Assembly: GCF_042686175.1 (NCBI RefSeq)
Contig: NZ_JBHUOR010000045.1
Location: forward strand, 1-64,000
Origin: Kurthia populi
GTDB lineage: Bacteria > Bacillota > Bacilli > Bacillales_A > Planococcaceae
Direction of reading: 5' to 3'
DNA: 64,000 nucleotides
This document shows, piece after piece, positions 34,636-43,925 of this stretch (position 1 is the stretch's first letter; each line of letters begins with the position of its first letter). The notes under the pieces were generated by a model. That model was not told the DNA's origin and ran no database searches. It worked only from the letters and a program-made list of their open reading frames with translations. A program made the position numbers and the translations under genes.

Positions 34636-35763
34636 TTATTCCAAGAAATCTTTTAGACGTTTACTACGTGATGGGTGACGTAGTTTACGAAGCGCTTTTG
34701 CTTCAATTTGACGAATACGTTCACGTGTAACACCGAAGACTTTACCTACTTCTTCAAGTGTACGTGTGCGACCATCATCTAGACCAAAACGTAAACGAAG
34801 TACGTTTTCTTCACGGTCTGTTAATGTGTCTAAAACATCTTCAAGTTGTTCTTTTAATAATTCATATGCCGCATGATCTGCTGGAGATTGTGCTTCTGAA
34901 TCTTCGATGAAATCACCTAAATGTGAATCATCTTCTTCACCAATTGGTGTTTCAAGAGAAACAGGCTCTTGTGCAATTTTTAAAATTTCACGAACTTTTT
35001 CTGGTGTTAAATCCATTTCTTCACCAATTTCTTCTGGTGTTGGTTCGCGGCCTAAATCTTGTAGTAATTGACGTTGTACACGGATTAATTTGTTGATTGT
35101 TTCAACCATGTGTACTGGAATACGGATTGTACGTGCTTGGTCCGCAATCGCACGTGTAATTGCTTGACGAATCCACCATGTTGCATAAGTTGAGAATTTG
35201 AATCCCTTACGGTAATCGAATTTTTCAACGGCTTTGATTAGACCCATGTTACCTTCTTGAATTAAATCAAGGAATAACATCCCACGACCAACATAACGTT
35301 TCGCAATACTTACCACTAAACGTAAGTTTGCTTCTGCTAAACGTTTACGTGCTTCGTCATCGCCTTGTTCAATACGTTCTGCAAGTGCGATTTCTTCTGC
35401 TGCTGAGAGTAAGTCTACGCGTCCGATTTCTTTTAAATACATACGAACAGGGTCATTGATTTTCACACCTGGTGGCACGCTTAAATCATTTAAGTCAAAC
35501 GTTTCTTCTGCTTCTTTTAAAAGAGGTTCTAAATCAGAATCTTTATCACCATTTAATTCGATATTATTCGCTTCTAATTTGTCGATGAACTCTTCAACTT
35601 GATCAGCTTCTAACTCATAAGTTTGTAGCTTATCTGCGATTTCCGCGTAAGTTAGTTCACCTTTCTTTTTACCTGCTTCTAGCAAGCTTTTTTTCATTTC
35701 TTCTAAAGTATGTTCTTGTTCTGCTTTTTTATTCGCTGCTGTACGTTTAGACTTTTCTGCCAT
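34636..35763 (-). CDS. sigA: RNA polymerase primary sigma factor SigA (RpoD)
   Basis: The 375-aa protein has region 1.1, then region 1.2 (DPVRMYLKEIGRV), 2.3-2.4 (FKFSTYATWWIRQAITRAIA), region 3 and the region 4.2 HTH (TLEEVGKVFGVTRERIRQIE). It gives the holoenzyme its -10/-35 recognition. It lies 30 bp downstream of dnaG as in the Bacillus macromolecular synthesis operon. ATG 35763 follows AAGGAGGAA. Confidence 0.98.
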   Translation of the reverse strand: MAEKSKRTAANKKAEQEHTLEEMKKSLLEAGKKKGELTYAEIADKLQTYELEADQVEEFIDKLEANNIELNGDKDSDLEPLLKEAEETFDLNDLSVPPGVKINDPVRMYLKEIGRVDLLSAAEEIALAERIEQGDDEARKRLAEANLRLVVSIAKRYVGRGMLFLDLIQEGNMGLIKAVEKFDYRKGFKFSTYATWWIRQAITRAIADQARTIRIPVHMVETINKLIRVQRQLLQDLGREPTPEEIGEEMDLTPEKVREILKIAQEPVSLETPIGEEDDSHLGDFIEDSEAQSPADHAAYELLKEQLEDVLDTLTDREENVLRLRFGLDDGRTRTLEEVGKVFGVTRERIRQIEAKALRKLRHPSRSKRLKDFLE

Positions 35764-35793
35764 TAGGTGTATTCCTCCTTATAACATCTTTAG

Positions 35794-37611
35794 CTACATG
35801 CTTGCTAAAGATTTCGTTAACTCTATTACTTCTTTTGAAAGTGTCAGAGCACGTTTAAAATCATGCATTTTTTCAGCTTCTTGGAGCTGTTGTTTTTTTT
35901 GTGCAACTTGCTGCTGCACTTTATATTTCGCCACTTGTCGTAAGCAATCATCCCACTCTTCTTCTAGATGGTCTAAATCGCGCTCTACAAGGGCTGCCTC
36001 CATCACAAGCTTACGAAGTTCTGAGTCGGTTAGCATCTCTGCAAAACGCTGAAAATCCGGCTTATCATGATGGGCATAAAAGCTGAGTAAGTGAATATAA
36101 ATTGCGACATATTCATCTCGAACAAATGGTGGTTCCACACCATCTAACTGCAAGCGCTCCACGATATCAATATCGTTTAACATACGTGCTAAAATGAGAC
36201 GTTCCGCACGGTCTATTGCAGTTAATTTCCTGCTAGATGTAGGCTTTTGTTCAACACGAACAGTACGTCTTTCAGGTTCAGTTCGTCGCTGTGCTTCTTT
36301 ATGACGTAATTGAGTTGTCAATGTTTCCTGCGTAATACCGGTTTCTTGTTGCAATTGCTTTAGGTGTAATTCTCGCTTTACAGCAGATGAATCAAGCGCT
36401 ACATATTGCAGTGCCTCCTCTACATATTGCTCGACATCGGTCGCATACTGGAAATTTTTATTGCGCTTAGAATAACTCATCATAAAACTCGTAAAATCTA
36501 GGGGCTCTCCGATGATTTTATCTCGAAAAGCTTCCGTACCATATTGCTTTATATAATCATCTGGGTCTAAGCCTCTTGGGAGAACGGCTATTTCAACTGA
36601 TAGTTTCTCTGCGTGTAATAAGTCCGCAGCACGTTTTGCAGCCTCCCAGCCAGCATTATCGCCATCATAACAAACAATGATATCATTCGATAGTCGCTTC
36701 AGCTTTTGTACATGTTCAAGCGTCAAGGCTGTCCCCATTGATGCGACGCCATTGTGTACATTAGCTGTTTTTGCACTTAATACATCCATAAACCCTTCAA
36801 AAAGTACAACTTTCCGTTCCTTACGAATAATCGGACGTGCTTGATCTAAATTATAGAGTATCTTTCCTTTATGGAAAATGGGCGATTCTGGGCTATTCAT
36901 ATACTTAGCATTTTCGCCTTCTGTATCGATTACTCGTCCAGAGAAACCGATAACCGTTCCCGCTTCATTACGAATCGGAAACATGACACGCCGACGAAAA
37001 CGATCAAAATAGCCATTACTGTCTTCTTTTTGAATAACGAGTCCAGCCTGGGCCATTTCCGCTAAATCATAGCCTTTACGTGACAGTAATGTTGTTAAGG
37101 CATCCCAACTTGGCAATGCAAAGCCAATGCCATATGCCTCAATCATCTCCCGTGTAAAACCACGCCCCTCTAAATATTGAAGCCCTTCTTCACCATCTTC
37201 TGTATTCAATAGTAAATGTTGAAAATATCGTAAACAAAATTGATGCGCCTCAATCATACGCTGTTGTTCAGGAGATACTTCTGTCTTATTCACATGCTGA
37301 TGTTGATGCTCGGCAATATCTACTTCAATTCCTGCTCGCTCACCTAAACGAGCTACAGCATCCTGAAACGGAATATTGTCAATATCCATTAAAAATGTAA
37401 TGGCGTTTCCGCCTGCACCGCAGCCAAAGCAATGGAAAATCTGCTTGTCGACAGATACAGAAAAAGACGGTGTCTGTTCCCCATGAAATGGGCACAGACC
37501 AAAGTAATTTCGACCACGTTTCGTCAGTTGCATATACTCACCGATTACATCGACAATATCTGTTTGCGAACGAATTTGCTCGATTGTTTCTTCTGGAATT
37601 CGTTGTGCCAT
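35794..37611 (-). CDS. dnaG: DNA primase
   Basis: The 605-aa primase has the N-terminal zinc finger (CPFHGEQTPSFSV, FHCFGCGAGG), the catalytic core with TOPRIM motifs (VLFEGFMDVLS, CYDGDNAGWEA) and a C-terminal helicase-binding domain. It makes RNA primers at the replication fork. It is the first gene of dnaG-sigA. The yqxD gene found upstream in B. subtilis is missing. Confidence 0.97.
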   Translation of the reverse strand: MAQRIPEETIEQIRSQTDIVDVIGEYMQLTKRGRNYFGLCPFHGEQTPSFSVSVDKQIFHCFGCGAGGNAITFLMDIDNIPFQDAVARLGERAGIEVDIAEHQHQHVNKTEVSPEQQRMIEAHQFCLRYFQHLLLNTEDGEEGLQYLEGRGFTREMIEAYGIGFALPSWDALTTLLSRKGYDLAEMAQAGLVIQKEDSNGYFDRFRRRVMFPIRNEAGTVIGFSGRVIDTEGENAKYMNSPESPIFHKGKILYNLDQARPIIRKERKVVLFEGFMDVLSAKTANVHNGVASMGTALTLEHVQKLKRLSNDIIVCYDGDNAGWEAAKRAADLLHAEKLSVEIAVLPRGLDPDDYIKQYGTEAFRDKIIGEPLDFTSFMMSYSKRNKNFQYATDVEQYVEEALQYVALDSSAVKRELHLKQLQQETGITQETLTTQLRHKEAQRRTEPERRTVRVEQKPTSSRKLTAIDRAERLILARMLNDIDIVERLQLDGVEPPFVRDEYVAIYIHLLSFYAHHDKPDFQRFAEMLTDSELRKLVMEAALVERDLDHLEEEWDDCLRQVAKYKVQQQVAQKKQQLQEAEKMHDFKRALTLSKEVIELTKSLASM

Positions 37612-37782
37612 CTCATCACCATCTTTGCTTCTAACTCTTTAATTCGAGATATTACCGTAAAAATCCTTCTTTCTCGAATAAAAAAATTCTTTTTTCTTTT
37701 AAAACTACTTAATTTCTTTTTACCACAATTCTTCATTATAAAACATATTGCTCATTTATTCTATCTATTTTCATAATAAAAC

Positions 37783-37812
37783 AAAAAAACTCCCCTACTA
37801 AAAGGGGGGCTT
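37783..37812 (-). terminator. Terminator of ccpN-yqfL
   Basis: CCCC(C) and GGGG(A) arms, with a loop holding TTTAGTA, then seven U residues on the minus strand, a few bases after the yqfL stop. It separates ccpN-yqfL from dnaG-sigA. Confidence 0.8.
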
Positions 37813-37815
37813 GTA

Positions 37816-38622
37816 TTACTCTTTTATTCGACGCAAAATGTCATTTGCTGTTTCTTCAACAGCTTTATTCGTCACATCAATGACAGGACATCCAATACGG
37901 TCCACAATGCGATAGAAATGATTGATTTCTTCATCAATTCGTTCAACTTTTGCATAACTCGCACTATCATTTAAGCCGAGTGCAATTAAGCGCTCTTTCC
38001 GAATATTGTTTAGTTTTTCTGGTGAAATAACTAAACCAAAGCATTTTTCCTTTGGTACATGGAATAGCTCTTCAGGGGGCTCGACTTCTGGCACTAATGG
38101 TACATTCGCTACTTTTAAACGCTTATGCGCAAGAAACTGCGACAATGGCGTCTTCGATGTACGCGACACGCCAATTAATACGATGTCTGCCTTCAATAAT
38201 CCTCTTGGATCCCGGCCATCATCATATTTTACAGCAAATTCAATCGCTTCAATCTTTTTAAAGTAATCATCATCGAGCTTACGAACAAGACCTGGCTCTT
38301 CAATCGGCTCTACTTGTAGTGCTGTTGTAAACATCTCCATAGTAGGACCCATTAAATCAATATTCGGGATATTTTTACGTGCACATAATGTCTTTGTAAA
38401 GTCGCGCATTTCTTCTTTAACGAGTGTATAGACGACCATCGCTTGTTGCTCGATTGCAAACTGCAGAATTTCATTAATTTGTTCGCGATTTTCAATATGT
38501 GGGAAACGTCTTACAGCAACATCCTGCATTCCTGGACGAAATTGACTAATAGCAGCCTTTGCTACTAATTCACCCGTTTCACCAACTGAATCTGAAACGA
38601 TAAAAATTGAGATTTTTTCCAT
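37816..38622 (-). CDS. yqfL: Pyruvate, phosphate dikinase regulatory protein, YqfL family (DUF299)
   Basis: The 268-aa protein has the P-loop GVSRTSKTPLS near residue 150 and the family N-terminus FIVSDSVGETGE. Family members phosphorylate and dephosphorylate PPDK or PEP synthase with ADP and Pi. It follows ccpN by about 14 bp; in B. subtilis YqfL modulates CcpN, so the pair connects gluconeogenic control. AGGTGGGTG precedes ATG 38622. Confidence 0.93.
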   Translation of the reverse strand: MEKISIFIVSDSVGETGELVAKAAISQFRPGMQDVAVRRFPHIENREQINEILQFAIEQQAMVVYTLVKEEMRDFTKTLCARKNIPNIDLMGPTMEMFTTALQVEPIEEPGLVRKLDDDYFKKIEAIEFAVKYDDGRDPRGLLKADIVLIGVSRTSKTPLSQFLAHKRLKVANVPLVPEVEPPEELFHVPKEKCFGLVISPEKLNNIRKERLIALGLNDSASYAKVERIDEEINHFYRIVDRIGCPVIDVTNKAVEETANDILRRIKE

Positions 38623-38636
38623 TTAATGCACCCACC

Positions 38637-39275
38637 TCACAAATCATGGTTTTCGGCGAGCGATAAAAATGCTCGCGTAATATTCGTTTTCGTTAAACGC
38701 CCAATTACTTCGAGGCCATCTGTATGTTCAATGACAACTGGCAATGCATCAATTTGTCGTTCAATTAATTTATTTGCCGCCTGAATAAGACCATCTGTTT
38801 TAAAACAATAGGCAATATTCGGCATTCTCGTCATAATGATATGTACGGGAATATGATTTAAATCTTGACTTCCAATTGCAGTACGCAAAAGGTCCTTTCG
38901 AGATAAAACCCCTGTTAAATAAGAGTTTTTATCTACAACGAATAATGTTCCTACATCCTCTAAGAACATTTGACAAATGGCATCATAAACAGAAATATTT
39001 TCACTGACCACGACAGGAATAGATTGAAAATCCTTCACTTTCATATTGGTCATACTCTCTGCTACCGCTTGTCCTGTTTGTTTACCAGAATAAAAATAGC
39101 CTACACGCGGACGCGCATCTAAAAATCCAGCCATCGTCAAAATAGCTAGATCTGGTCGCAATGTAGCTCTTGTTAATGAAAGACGTTCCGCAATTTGTTC
39201 GCCTGTAATAGGGCCGTTTCCTTTAACAATTTCAACTATTTCTTCTTGACGTTTGTTGAGTTCGATCACGCTCAC
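38637..39275 (-). CDS. ccpN: CcpN, repressor of gluconeogenic genes
   Basis: The 212-aa protein has an N-terminal HTH (ITGEQIAERLSLTRATLRPDLAIL) and a pair of CBS domains (about residues 75-205), the known CcpN layout; CBS domains sense ATP/ADP. In B. subtilis it represses gapB and pckA on glycolytic carbon. The start is GTG 39275 or GTG 39269. It is divergent from the T-box-glyS unit. Confidence 0.93.
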   Translation of the reverse strand: MSVIELNKRQEEIVEIVKGNGPITGEQIAERLSLTRATLRPDLAILTMAGFLDARPRVGYFYSGKQTGQAVAESMTNMKVKDFQSIPVVVSENISVYDAICQMFLEDVGTLFVVDKNSYLTGVLSRKDLLRTAIGSQDLNHIPVHIIMTRMPNIAYCFKTDGLIQAANKLIERQIDALPVVIEHTDGLEVIGRLTKTNITRAFLSLAENHDL

Positions 39276-39289
39276 CGCCCCAAATGTTA

Positions 39290-39313
39290 TATACTTTATT
39301 CTTAATAAGTATA
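39290..39313. promoter_or_regulatory. Inverted repeat in the ccpN promoter region
   Basis: TATACTT (39290-39296) and AAGTATA (39307-39313) are exact inverted arms with a 10-bp spacer, about 15 bp upstream of the ccpN GTG. The sequence overlaps the probable ccpN promoter and may be an operator, perhaps for CcpN itself. No known CcpN consensus is matched with confidence. Confidence 0.4.
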
Positions 39314-39330
39314 TACTATTTCATTCGATA

Positions 39331-39359
39331 TTGCGAAGAAAACTATTGCATGGTACAAT
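39331..39359 (+). promoter_or_regulatory. Promoter of the T-box-glyS unit
   Basis: TTGCGA (39331-39336), a 17-bp spacer and TACAAT (39354-39359), directly upstream of the T-box leader. Confidence 0.65.
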
Positions 39360-39590
39360 GTTGCCAAACGATATAAGGCGATGAATGAGTAATAAGTAGT
39401 TTGCAATAGAAGCGAGTAGTGATGGTGAAAGACTACACCGCAAACAAAAAGGCGCTCAGGAGCTAACAGTTAGAAAGTGGATCATCTTCTATGTTAATAG
39501 GATGATCAATCGGGGTGGAACCGCGGGCGCATACACAGCACTCGTCCCCGGGCAAAAGTTGCCCGGAGACGGGTGCTTTATTCTTTTTAC
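39360..39590 (+). ncRNA. Glycine T-box leader
   Basis: The leader has the invariant T-box GGGTGGAACCGCGGG at 39513-39527, which forms the antiterminator bulge for the uncharged tRNA CCA end. It is followed by a strong terminator (GCACTCGTC...GACGGGTGC, 39538-39577). The likely specifier codon is GGC at 39451-39453 (context AAAAAGGCGCTC), as in the B. subtilis glyQS leader, which would make it respond to uncharged tRNA-Gly(GCC). Confidence 0.93.
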
Positions 39591-39604
39591 TGGAGGTTTT
39601 TCAA

Positions 39605-40993
39605 ATGGCAGAAAAAACAATGGAAAATGTAGTTAGTTTAGCAAAACACCGTGGCTTTGTCTTCCCAGGCTCAGAAATTTACGGTGGTTTAGCAAACACA
39701 TGGGATTACGGTCCCCTAGGCGTTGAATTAAAAAACAACGTAAAAAAAGCATGGTGGCAAAAATTCATTCAAGAATCTGAATACAATGTTGGCTTAGACG
39801 CCGCAATTTTAATGAACCCTAAAACTTGGGTAGCTTCTGGTCACGTTGGTAACTTCAATGATCCAATGATCGACTGTAAATCTTGTAAATCTCGCCACCG
39901 CGCAGATAAACTAATTGAAGATGCTTCATTAGAAAAAACAGGTGTTGAAATTGTTGTTGATGGCATGACATTCGACCAAATGAAAGATAAAATGGAAGAA
40001 TTAGATGTTCATTGCCCAGACTGTGGTGCAAAAGAATTCACGGACATCCGTCAATTCAACTTAATGTTCAAAACATTCCAAGGTGTAACAGAAGATTCTA
40101 CAAATGAAATTTTCCTACGCCCTGAAACAGCACAAGGTATTTTTGTAAACTTTAAAAACGTTCAACGTTCTATGCGTTTACGTACTCCATTCGGTATCGG
40201 TCAAGTTGGTAAATCATTCCGTAATGAAATCACACCAGGTAACTTCACATTCCGTACACGCGAATTCGAACAAATGGAACTTGAATTCTTCTGTAAACCA
40301 GGTACGGAATTAGAATGGCATGCTTACTGGAAAGAATTCTGTAAAAACTGGTTACTAAACTTAGATATGCACGAAGATTCTATGCGTTTACGTGACCACG
40401 GTGAGGAAGAACTTTCTCACTACTCAAATGCTACAACAGATATCGAATTCCGCTTCCCATTCGGTTGGGGCGAACTTTGGGGCGTAGCTTCTCGTACAGA
40501 CTTCGACTTAAAACGCCACATGGAGCACTCTAGCGAAGACTTCACTTATATTGATCCTGTAACAAATGAACGCTATGTACCTTACTGCATCGAGCCTTCT
40601 CTAGGTGCAGACCGTGTAACATTGGCATTCCTTTGCGATGCATATGACGAAGAAGAATTAGAAGGCGGCGACTCTCGCAAAGTATTACGCTTCCACCCAG
40701 CACTTGCACCATTTAAAGCTGCGGTTCTTCCATTATCTAAAAAATTATCAGAAGAAGCACATGGTGTATGGGCAGAGCTTCGTAAGGCATTCCCTGTAGA
40801 CTATGATGAATCTCAATCAATCGGCAAACGTTACCGTCGTCAAGATGAAATCGGTACACCATTCTGTATCACATATGACTTTGACTCAAAAGAGGACGGT
40901 CAAGTAACAGTACGTCACCGCGATACAATGGAACAAAAACGTATGCCAATTTCAGAAGTAAAAGCATATATCGAAGGTTTCCTACAATTCTAA
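39605..40993 (+). CDS. glyS: Glycyl-tRNA synthetase, single-chain (alpha2, class IIa) type
   Basis: The 462-aa protein has class II motif 2 (FRNEITPGNFTFRTREFEQME) and motif 3 (PSLGADRVTLAFL), an N-terminal VSLAKHRGFVFPGSEIYGG and an anticodon-binding C-terminal domain. It charges tRNA-Gly. It is the archaeal/eukaryotic-like homodimer form rather than GlyQ plus GlyS, yet occupies the same place between ccpN and recO as glyQS in B. subtilis. ATG 39605 follows TGGAGG; the longer frame starts inside the T-box and is rejected. Confidence 0.97.
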   Translation: MAEKTMENVVSLAKHRGFVFPGSEIYGGLANTWDYGPLGVELKNNVKKAWWQKFIQESEYNVGLDAAILMNPKTWVASGHVGNFNDPMIDCKSCKSRHRADKLIEDASLEKTGVEIVVDGMTFDQMKDKMEELDVHCPDCGAKEFTDIRQFNLMFKTFQGVTEDSTNEIFLRPETAQGIFVNFKNVQRSMRLRTPFGIGQVGKSFRNEITPGNFTFRTREFEQMELEFFCKPGTELEWHAYWKEFCKNWLLNLDMHEDSMRLRDHGEEELSHYSNATTDIEFRFPFGWGELWGVASRTDFDLKRHMEHSSEDFTYIDPVTNERYVPYCIEPSLGADRVTLAFLCDAYDEEELEGGDSRKVLRFHPALAPFKAAVLPLSKKLSEEAHGVWAELRKAFPVDYDESQSIGKRYRRQDEIGTPFCITYDFDSKEDGQVTVRHRDTMEQKRMPISEVKAYIEGFLQF

Positions 40994-41004
40994 TCGAAAC
41001 AAAT

Positions 41005-41039
41005 AAAAGCCGTTACTTCTTAAGAAGTAACGGCTTTTC
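41005..41039 (+). terminator. Terminator of glyS
   Basis: AAAAGCCGTTACTTCTT and AAGAAGTAACGGCTTTT form a perfect 17-bp stem ending in a T-rich stretch, 12 bp past the stop. The A run on the left makes it symmetric. Confidence 0.88.
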
Positions 41040-41128
41040 ATCTTCACTACATCAGCTCTTATTTTCGCTAGTATTCACCGAGAAATAAGGTCATTTCTTA
41101 CAAAAATAAGTCAATACACCCAAAATGC

Positions 41129-41266
41129 TTGCATTATAAGACGTAAGATTTTATGATATTTAATATTTACGATGTAATTATAGATTTGGACCATCTATGA
41201 TTCCTTTCGTCAAAGCCAACAACAGAAGAGACACGGTAACGATAATGGTTACCGTGTCTCTTTTTT
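41129..41266 (+). ncRNA. Possible ~100-nt orphan transcript between glyS and the MBL hydrolase gene
   Basis: The gap from glyS to 41328 contains a second strong terminator (AGAGACACGGTAAC and GTTACCGTGTCTCT, then six T, 41227-41266) with no gene before it. A candidate promoter TTGCAT-17-TATGAT is at 41129-41157. Together they predict a non-coding RNA of about 100 nt starting near 41164. The hydrolase gene has its own extended -10 (TGCTATACT near 41295) after the terminator, so a leader role is less likely. The promoter is a weak match in AT-rich DNA. Confidence 0.35.
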
Positions 41267-41327
41267 ATGAATAGCTATTCACCATCGGTATTGCTATACT
41301 AATAAAAAGCAAAAAGGAGTGAAAAGA

Positions 41328-42143
41328 ATGATTGAAGTAGAAAAAAATCGTATTTCCTCAACACACGGACCATTAGAAATAGTCGAGCATATTGTGAAAA
41401 TCCCAGGCGCACCCATGAATGTCTATAGCTTTTTATTAGATGGCGTCCTCATTGATACGGCTTCTCCTGGGTTACGCACACAATTTTTTGAATTTATTGA
41501 GCATAAAACCGTTGACCATGTGCTGCATACACATTTTCATGAAGACCACATCAGTAATACCGCTGAAGTGATTCAAAAATTCGGTATCGAAGCTTACATA
41601 CATCCGATAAGCGTCACAAAAACGACGACTAAAATGCGTCTACCCCGTTATCGCCAAAACGTTTGGGGGCCACCACCAACGCCTTTTACAAGCCATGCCT
41701 ATAGTTCAACATTTGCTTCTAAAAATAGCGTCTGGGACATCATTCCGACACCCGGGCATACAGAGGATCATGTCGCGCTTTATAATCGGCAGCATGGCTA
41801 TTTATTTACCGGTGATTTATTCGTGACGCCAAAGCCAAAAATCGTACTCGTCGATGAAAATATTTTAGCGACAATGGCTTCGTTAGAAAAAGTACAGAAA
41901 CTTGATTTTGATACAATGATTTGTCACCATGCAGGTGTGCTTGAAAATGGACAGGCATTAATTGATATGAAACTGAATTATTTAAAAGAGCTCCAATATC
42001 GTGTTCAAAAGTTCATGAACGAAGGGCTAGATGTTTTCGAAATTACCAAAACCATTTTTCCAAAACAATACCCTATCGTCGAGCATTCTAATTCTGAATG
42101 GTCAGCTATGCATATGATTCGCGTCTTTATGAATAACGGTTGA
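41328..42143 (+). CDS. MBL-fold metallo-hydrolase of unknown substrate
   Basis: The 271-aa protein has the beta-lactamase-fold zinc motif HTHFHEDHISN near residue 65, TPGHTEDHV near 145 and GDLFVTPKPK, with His in CHHAG as later ligand. The layout resembles lactonase-like or glyoxalase II-like hydrolases, but I cannot name the substrate. ATG 41328 follows AAAGGAGTG. It is a single-gene unit. Confidence 0.8.
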   Translation: MIEVEKNRISSTHGPLEIVEHIVKIPGAPMNVYSFLLDGVLIDTASPGLRTQFFEFIEHKTVDHVLHTHFHEDHISNTAEVIQKFGIEAYIHPISVTKTTTKMRLPRYRQNVWGPPPTPFTSHAYSSTFASKNSVWDIIPTPGHTEDHVALYNRQHGYLFTGDLFVTPKPKIVLVDENILATMASLEKVQKLDFDTMICHHAGVLENGQALIDMKLNYLKELQYRVQKFMNEGLDVFEITKTIFPKQYPIVEHSNSEWSAMHMIRVFMNNG

Positions 42144-42169
42144 CTAAAAACAGTGCCTCTGTTGGCAAT

Positions 42170-42206
42170 AAAAAGAAGGGTTCGCGCTGACGCAAACCCT
42201 TCTTTT
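42170..42206. terminator. Bidirectional terminator between the MBL gene and the ribA-like operon
   Basis: AGAAGGGTT and AACCCTTCT arms (9 bp) around an 11-nt G/C-rich loop, with A run left and T run right. It serves both convergent units. Confidence 0.8.
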
Positions 42207-42245
42207 CTTATAATTATTTTTTCCAACCGGAACTGTCTATTTATA

Positions 42246-42821
42246 CTAGCTTTTTTTATATTGATTTACCAATGTAAGAAATTCGCGCCAATCCGTTAAG
42301 CGTGTCCACGTTTCGTCGCGATTATACGCCTGGTCACGAATAATCGAAAGCGTTTGAACATCTTTTAATGTACGTAAAACGGTTGGCTTATCATCTACAT
42401 AAACATCTAACTGCAATGTTTGAATCGTCGCGATTTTTTCAGCATCCTCCATACCACAGAAAAAATGCCCTTCTGCAATCGGATAGCCTTGCTCTTTCAT
42501 CCATGCTTTAGAACGTGCACAATATTCTTTCGGACGCGCCGTAATATAAAATACCTCATGACCATCCGCTACAAGCTGCTGTAGTGTTTCTTTAGCGTAT
42601 GGAAAGCTTGGACAGGTAGTGAAATAAATCGCTTCTAAATGCGCTTTCCACGCCTCATAGCCCGCTTCATCTGTTAGGCCGAACGGTTCATGAATTTCCA
42701 CACGCTTAATCTGTTCAAAAACATCCATACTAAGCGTTTGATGAAATGTTTGATTGTACAGTGAAAATGCATGACGACGTAAATCAATTAACGTATCATC
42801 AATATCAAAACCGAATCTCAT
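42246..42821 (-). CDS. HAD-family phosphatase/nucleotidase
   Basis: The 191-aa protein has HAD motif I GFDIDDTLI (residues 4-12), motif II YITARP (about 93), Lys in EKIATIQ and motif IV VDDKP. It resembles the NT5C/YqfW-type 5'-nucleotidases. It is the last gene of a four-gene operon with ribA-like, ribD and an FAD monooxygenase (10-bp gap). In that context a role in removing the 5'-phosphate of a pyrimidine intermediate is attractive but inferred. AGGAGG precedes ATG 42821. Confidence 0.8.
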   Translation of the reverse strand: MRFGFDIDDTLIDLRRHAFSLYNQTFHQTLSMDVFEQIKRVEIHEPFGLTDEAGYEAWKAHLEAIYFTTCPSFPYAKETLQQLVADGHEVFYITARPKEYCARSKAWMKEQGYPIAEGHFFCGMEDAEKIATIQTLQLDVYVDDKPTVLRTLKDVQTLSIIRDQAYNRDETWTRLTDWREFLTLVNQYKKS

Positions 42822-42830
42822 AAAATCCTC

Positions 42831-43913
42831 CTAATGCACCGCTTCAAATTGCTGCGCAAAATGCTGTTCTTCTCGTAGCTGCTCATGCTGTAAATGGTGA
42901 ATCGTCGAACGACGCGATGCTTCGAACTGCTCGATTTGTACATTCGATAACGTTCCTTCATCCGTGATAATGGCTGCTAAGTACTCTGCATCTACTAAAG
43001 CACTATTCAACCCAAATGCTCCTGTTGGTGTCATCGTATGTGCTGCATCTCCTAATAAGACAACGCCATTACCACCCCAACGATCTGCATAAGAACTGTG
43101 CACATCAAGTAGTACAAAATCGCTCCATGACGTAATTGTGTCATCTACAACATCCGTTAACGTTGGAAATGCCTCTTTTAACTGTGCAATAAAGGGCTCA
43201 AATGGCTGTTTACGCCATTCTTTAAAACTTCCCTTATCGATGTTCCATCCGACTTGAATGCGGTCCTCAGCCTGCGTAAAGAGCGCTAACTGTTTCCCAT
43301 CAATTAAAGCCATGCGAATAATTGGCTCCCAATCCTTTGGACGTGGAATACGTGCCCACAATAAATCATAGCCATGCTCCCACGTATGATACGGAATATT
43401 CGCTTTTTTGCGAACTGCTGAATAACGACCATCCGCTCCGACAACGAGCTTACTATGTACGCTAATGCGTTCTCCATTCATTTCTACAACTGTTCCAATA
43501 ACTTGTTTGTTATCATATAAAAGTTCTCTCATACGCGTATTCAACAATAATTCGAAATTAGGCGCCTGCATAATTGGCTCCAAAATCGCCGCTAATAAAT
43601 AGCGTTGAGGTACATGAATTCCTAGATGCCCCACTGTAATTTCTGGAAAAATTGTGTTATAACATACGCCGTCTTTCCAATTTTCCAAGCGTGTCATCGG
43701 AAGCATTCCACGTGCTTTGACGCCAGCTAATAACGCGTGACGCTCAAGCACCGCTTCTCCTTGTTCATTCACATGCTCTCCTCGAAAAGTCTTCCCAAGT
43801 GAGGGACTACTTTCAATCAGTGTAACATGTAAGCCCCGACGCACAAGCAATGTTGCCAGTAATGCGCCGGCAGGTCCTGCTCCAACGATACAAATATCCG
43901 TTGTTCTTTCCAC
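42831..43913 (-). CDS. FAD-dependent (class A) monooxygenase
   Basis: The 360-aa protein has the FAD-binding Rossmann motif GAGPAGALLATLL at residues 11-23, the DG motif VGADGRYSAVR (about 158) and the GD motif LLGDAAHTMTPTGAFGLN (about 285), all in the order of the p-hydroxybenzoate hydroxylase family. It should hydroxylate an aromatic or heteroaromatic ring with NAD(P)H and O2. It lies 12 bp after ribD and 9 bp before the HAD gene. The start is GTG 43913 behind AGGAGG. Substrate unknown; a pyrimidine or flavin-like compound is suggested by neighbours. Confidence 0.85.
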   Translation of the reverse strand: MERTTDICIVGAGPAGALLATLLVRRGLHVTLIESSPSLGKTFRGEHVNEQGEAVLERHALLAGVKARGMLPMTRLENWKDGVCYNTIFPEITVGHLGIHVPQRYLLAAILEPIMQAPNFELLLNTRMRELLYDNKQVIGTVVEMNGERISVHSKLVVGADGRYSAVRKKANIPYHTWEHGYDLLWARIPRPKDWEPIIRMALIDGKQLALFTQAEDRIQVGWNIDKGSFKEWRKQPFEPFIAQLKEAFPTLTDVVDDTITSWSDFVLLDVHSSYADRWGGNGVVLLGDAAHTMTPTGAFGLNSALVDAEYLAAIITDEGTLSNVQIEQFEASRRSTIHHLQHEQLREEQHFAQQFEAVH

Positions 43914-43925
43914 GTTAAAAGCCTC

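Noticed and set aside
39515..39604. N-terminal extension of the glycyl-tRNA synthetase
   Set aside because: These codons lie in the T-box and its terminator. ATG 39605 has a good site and matches the family start.
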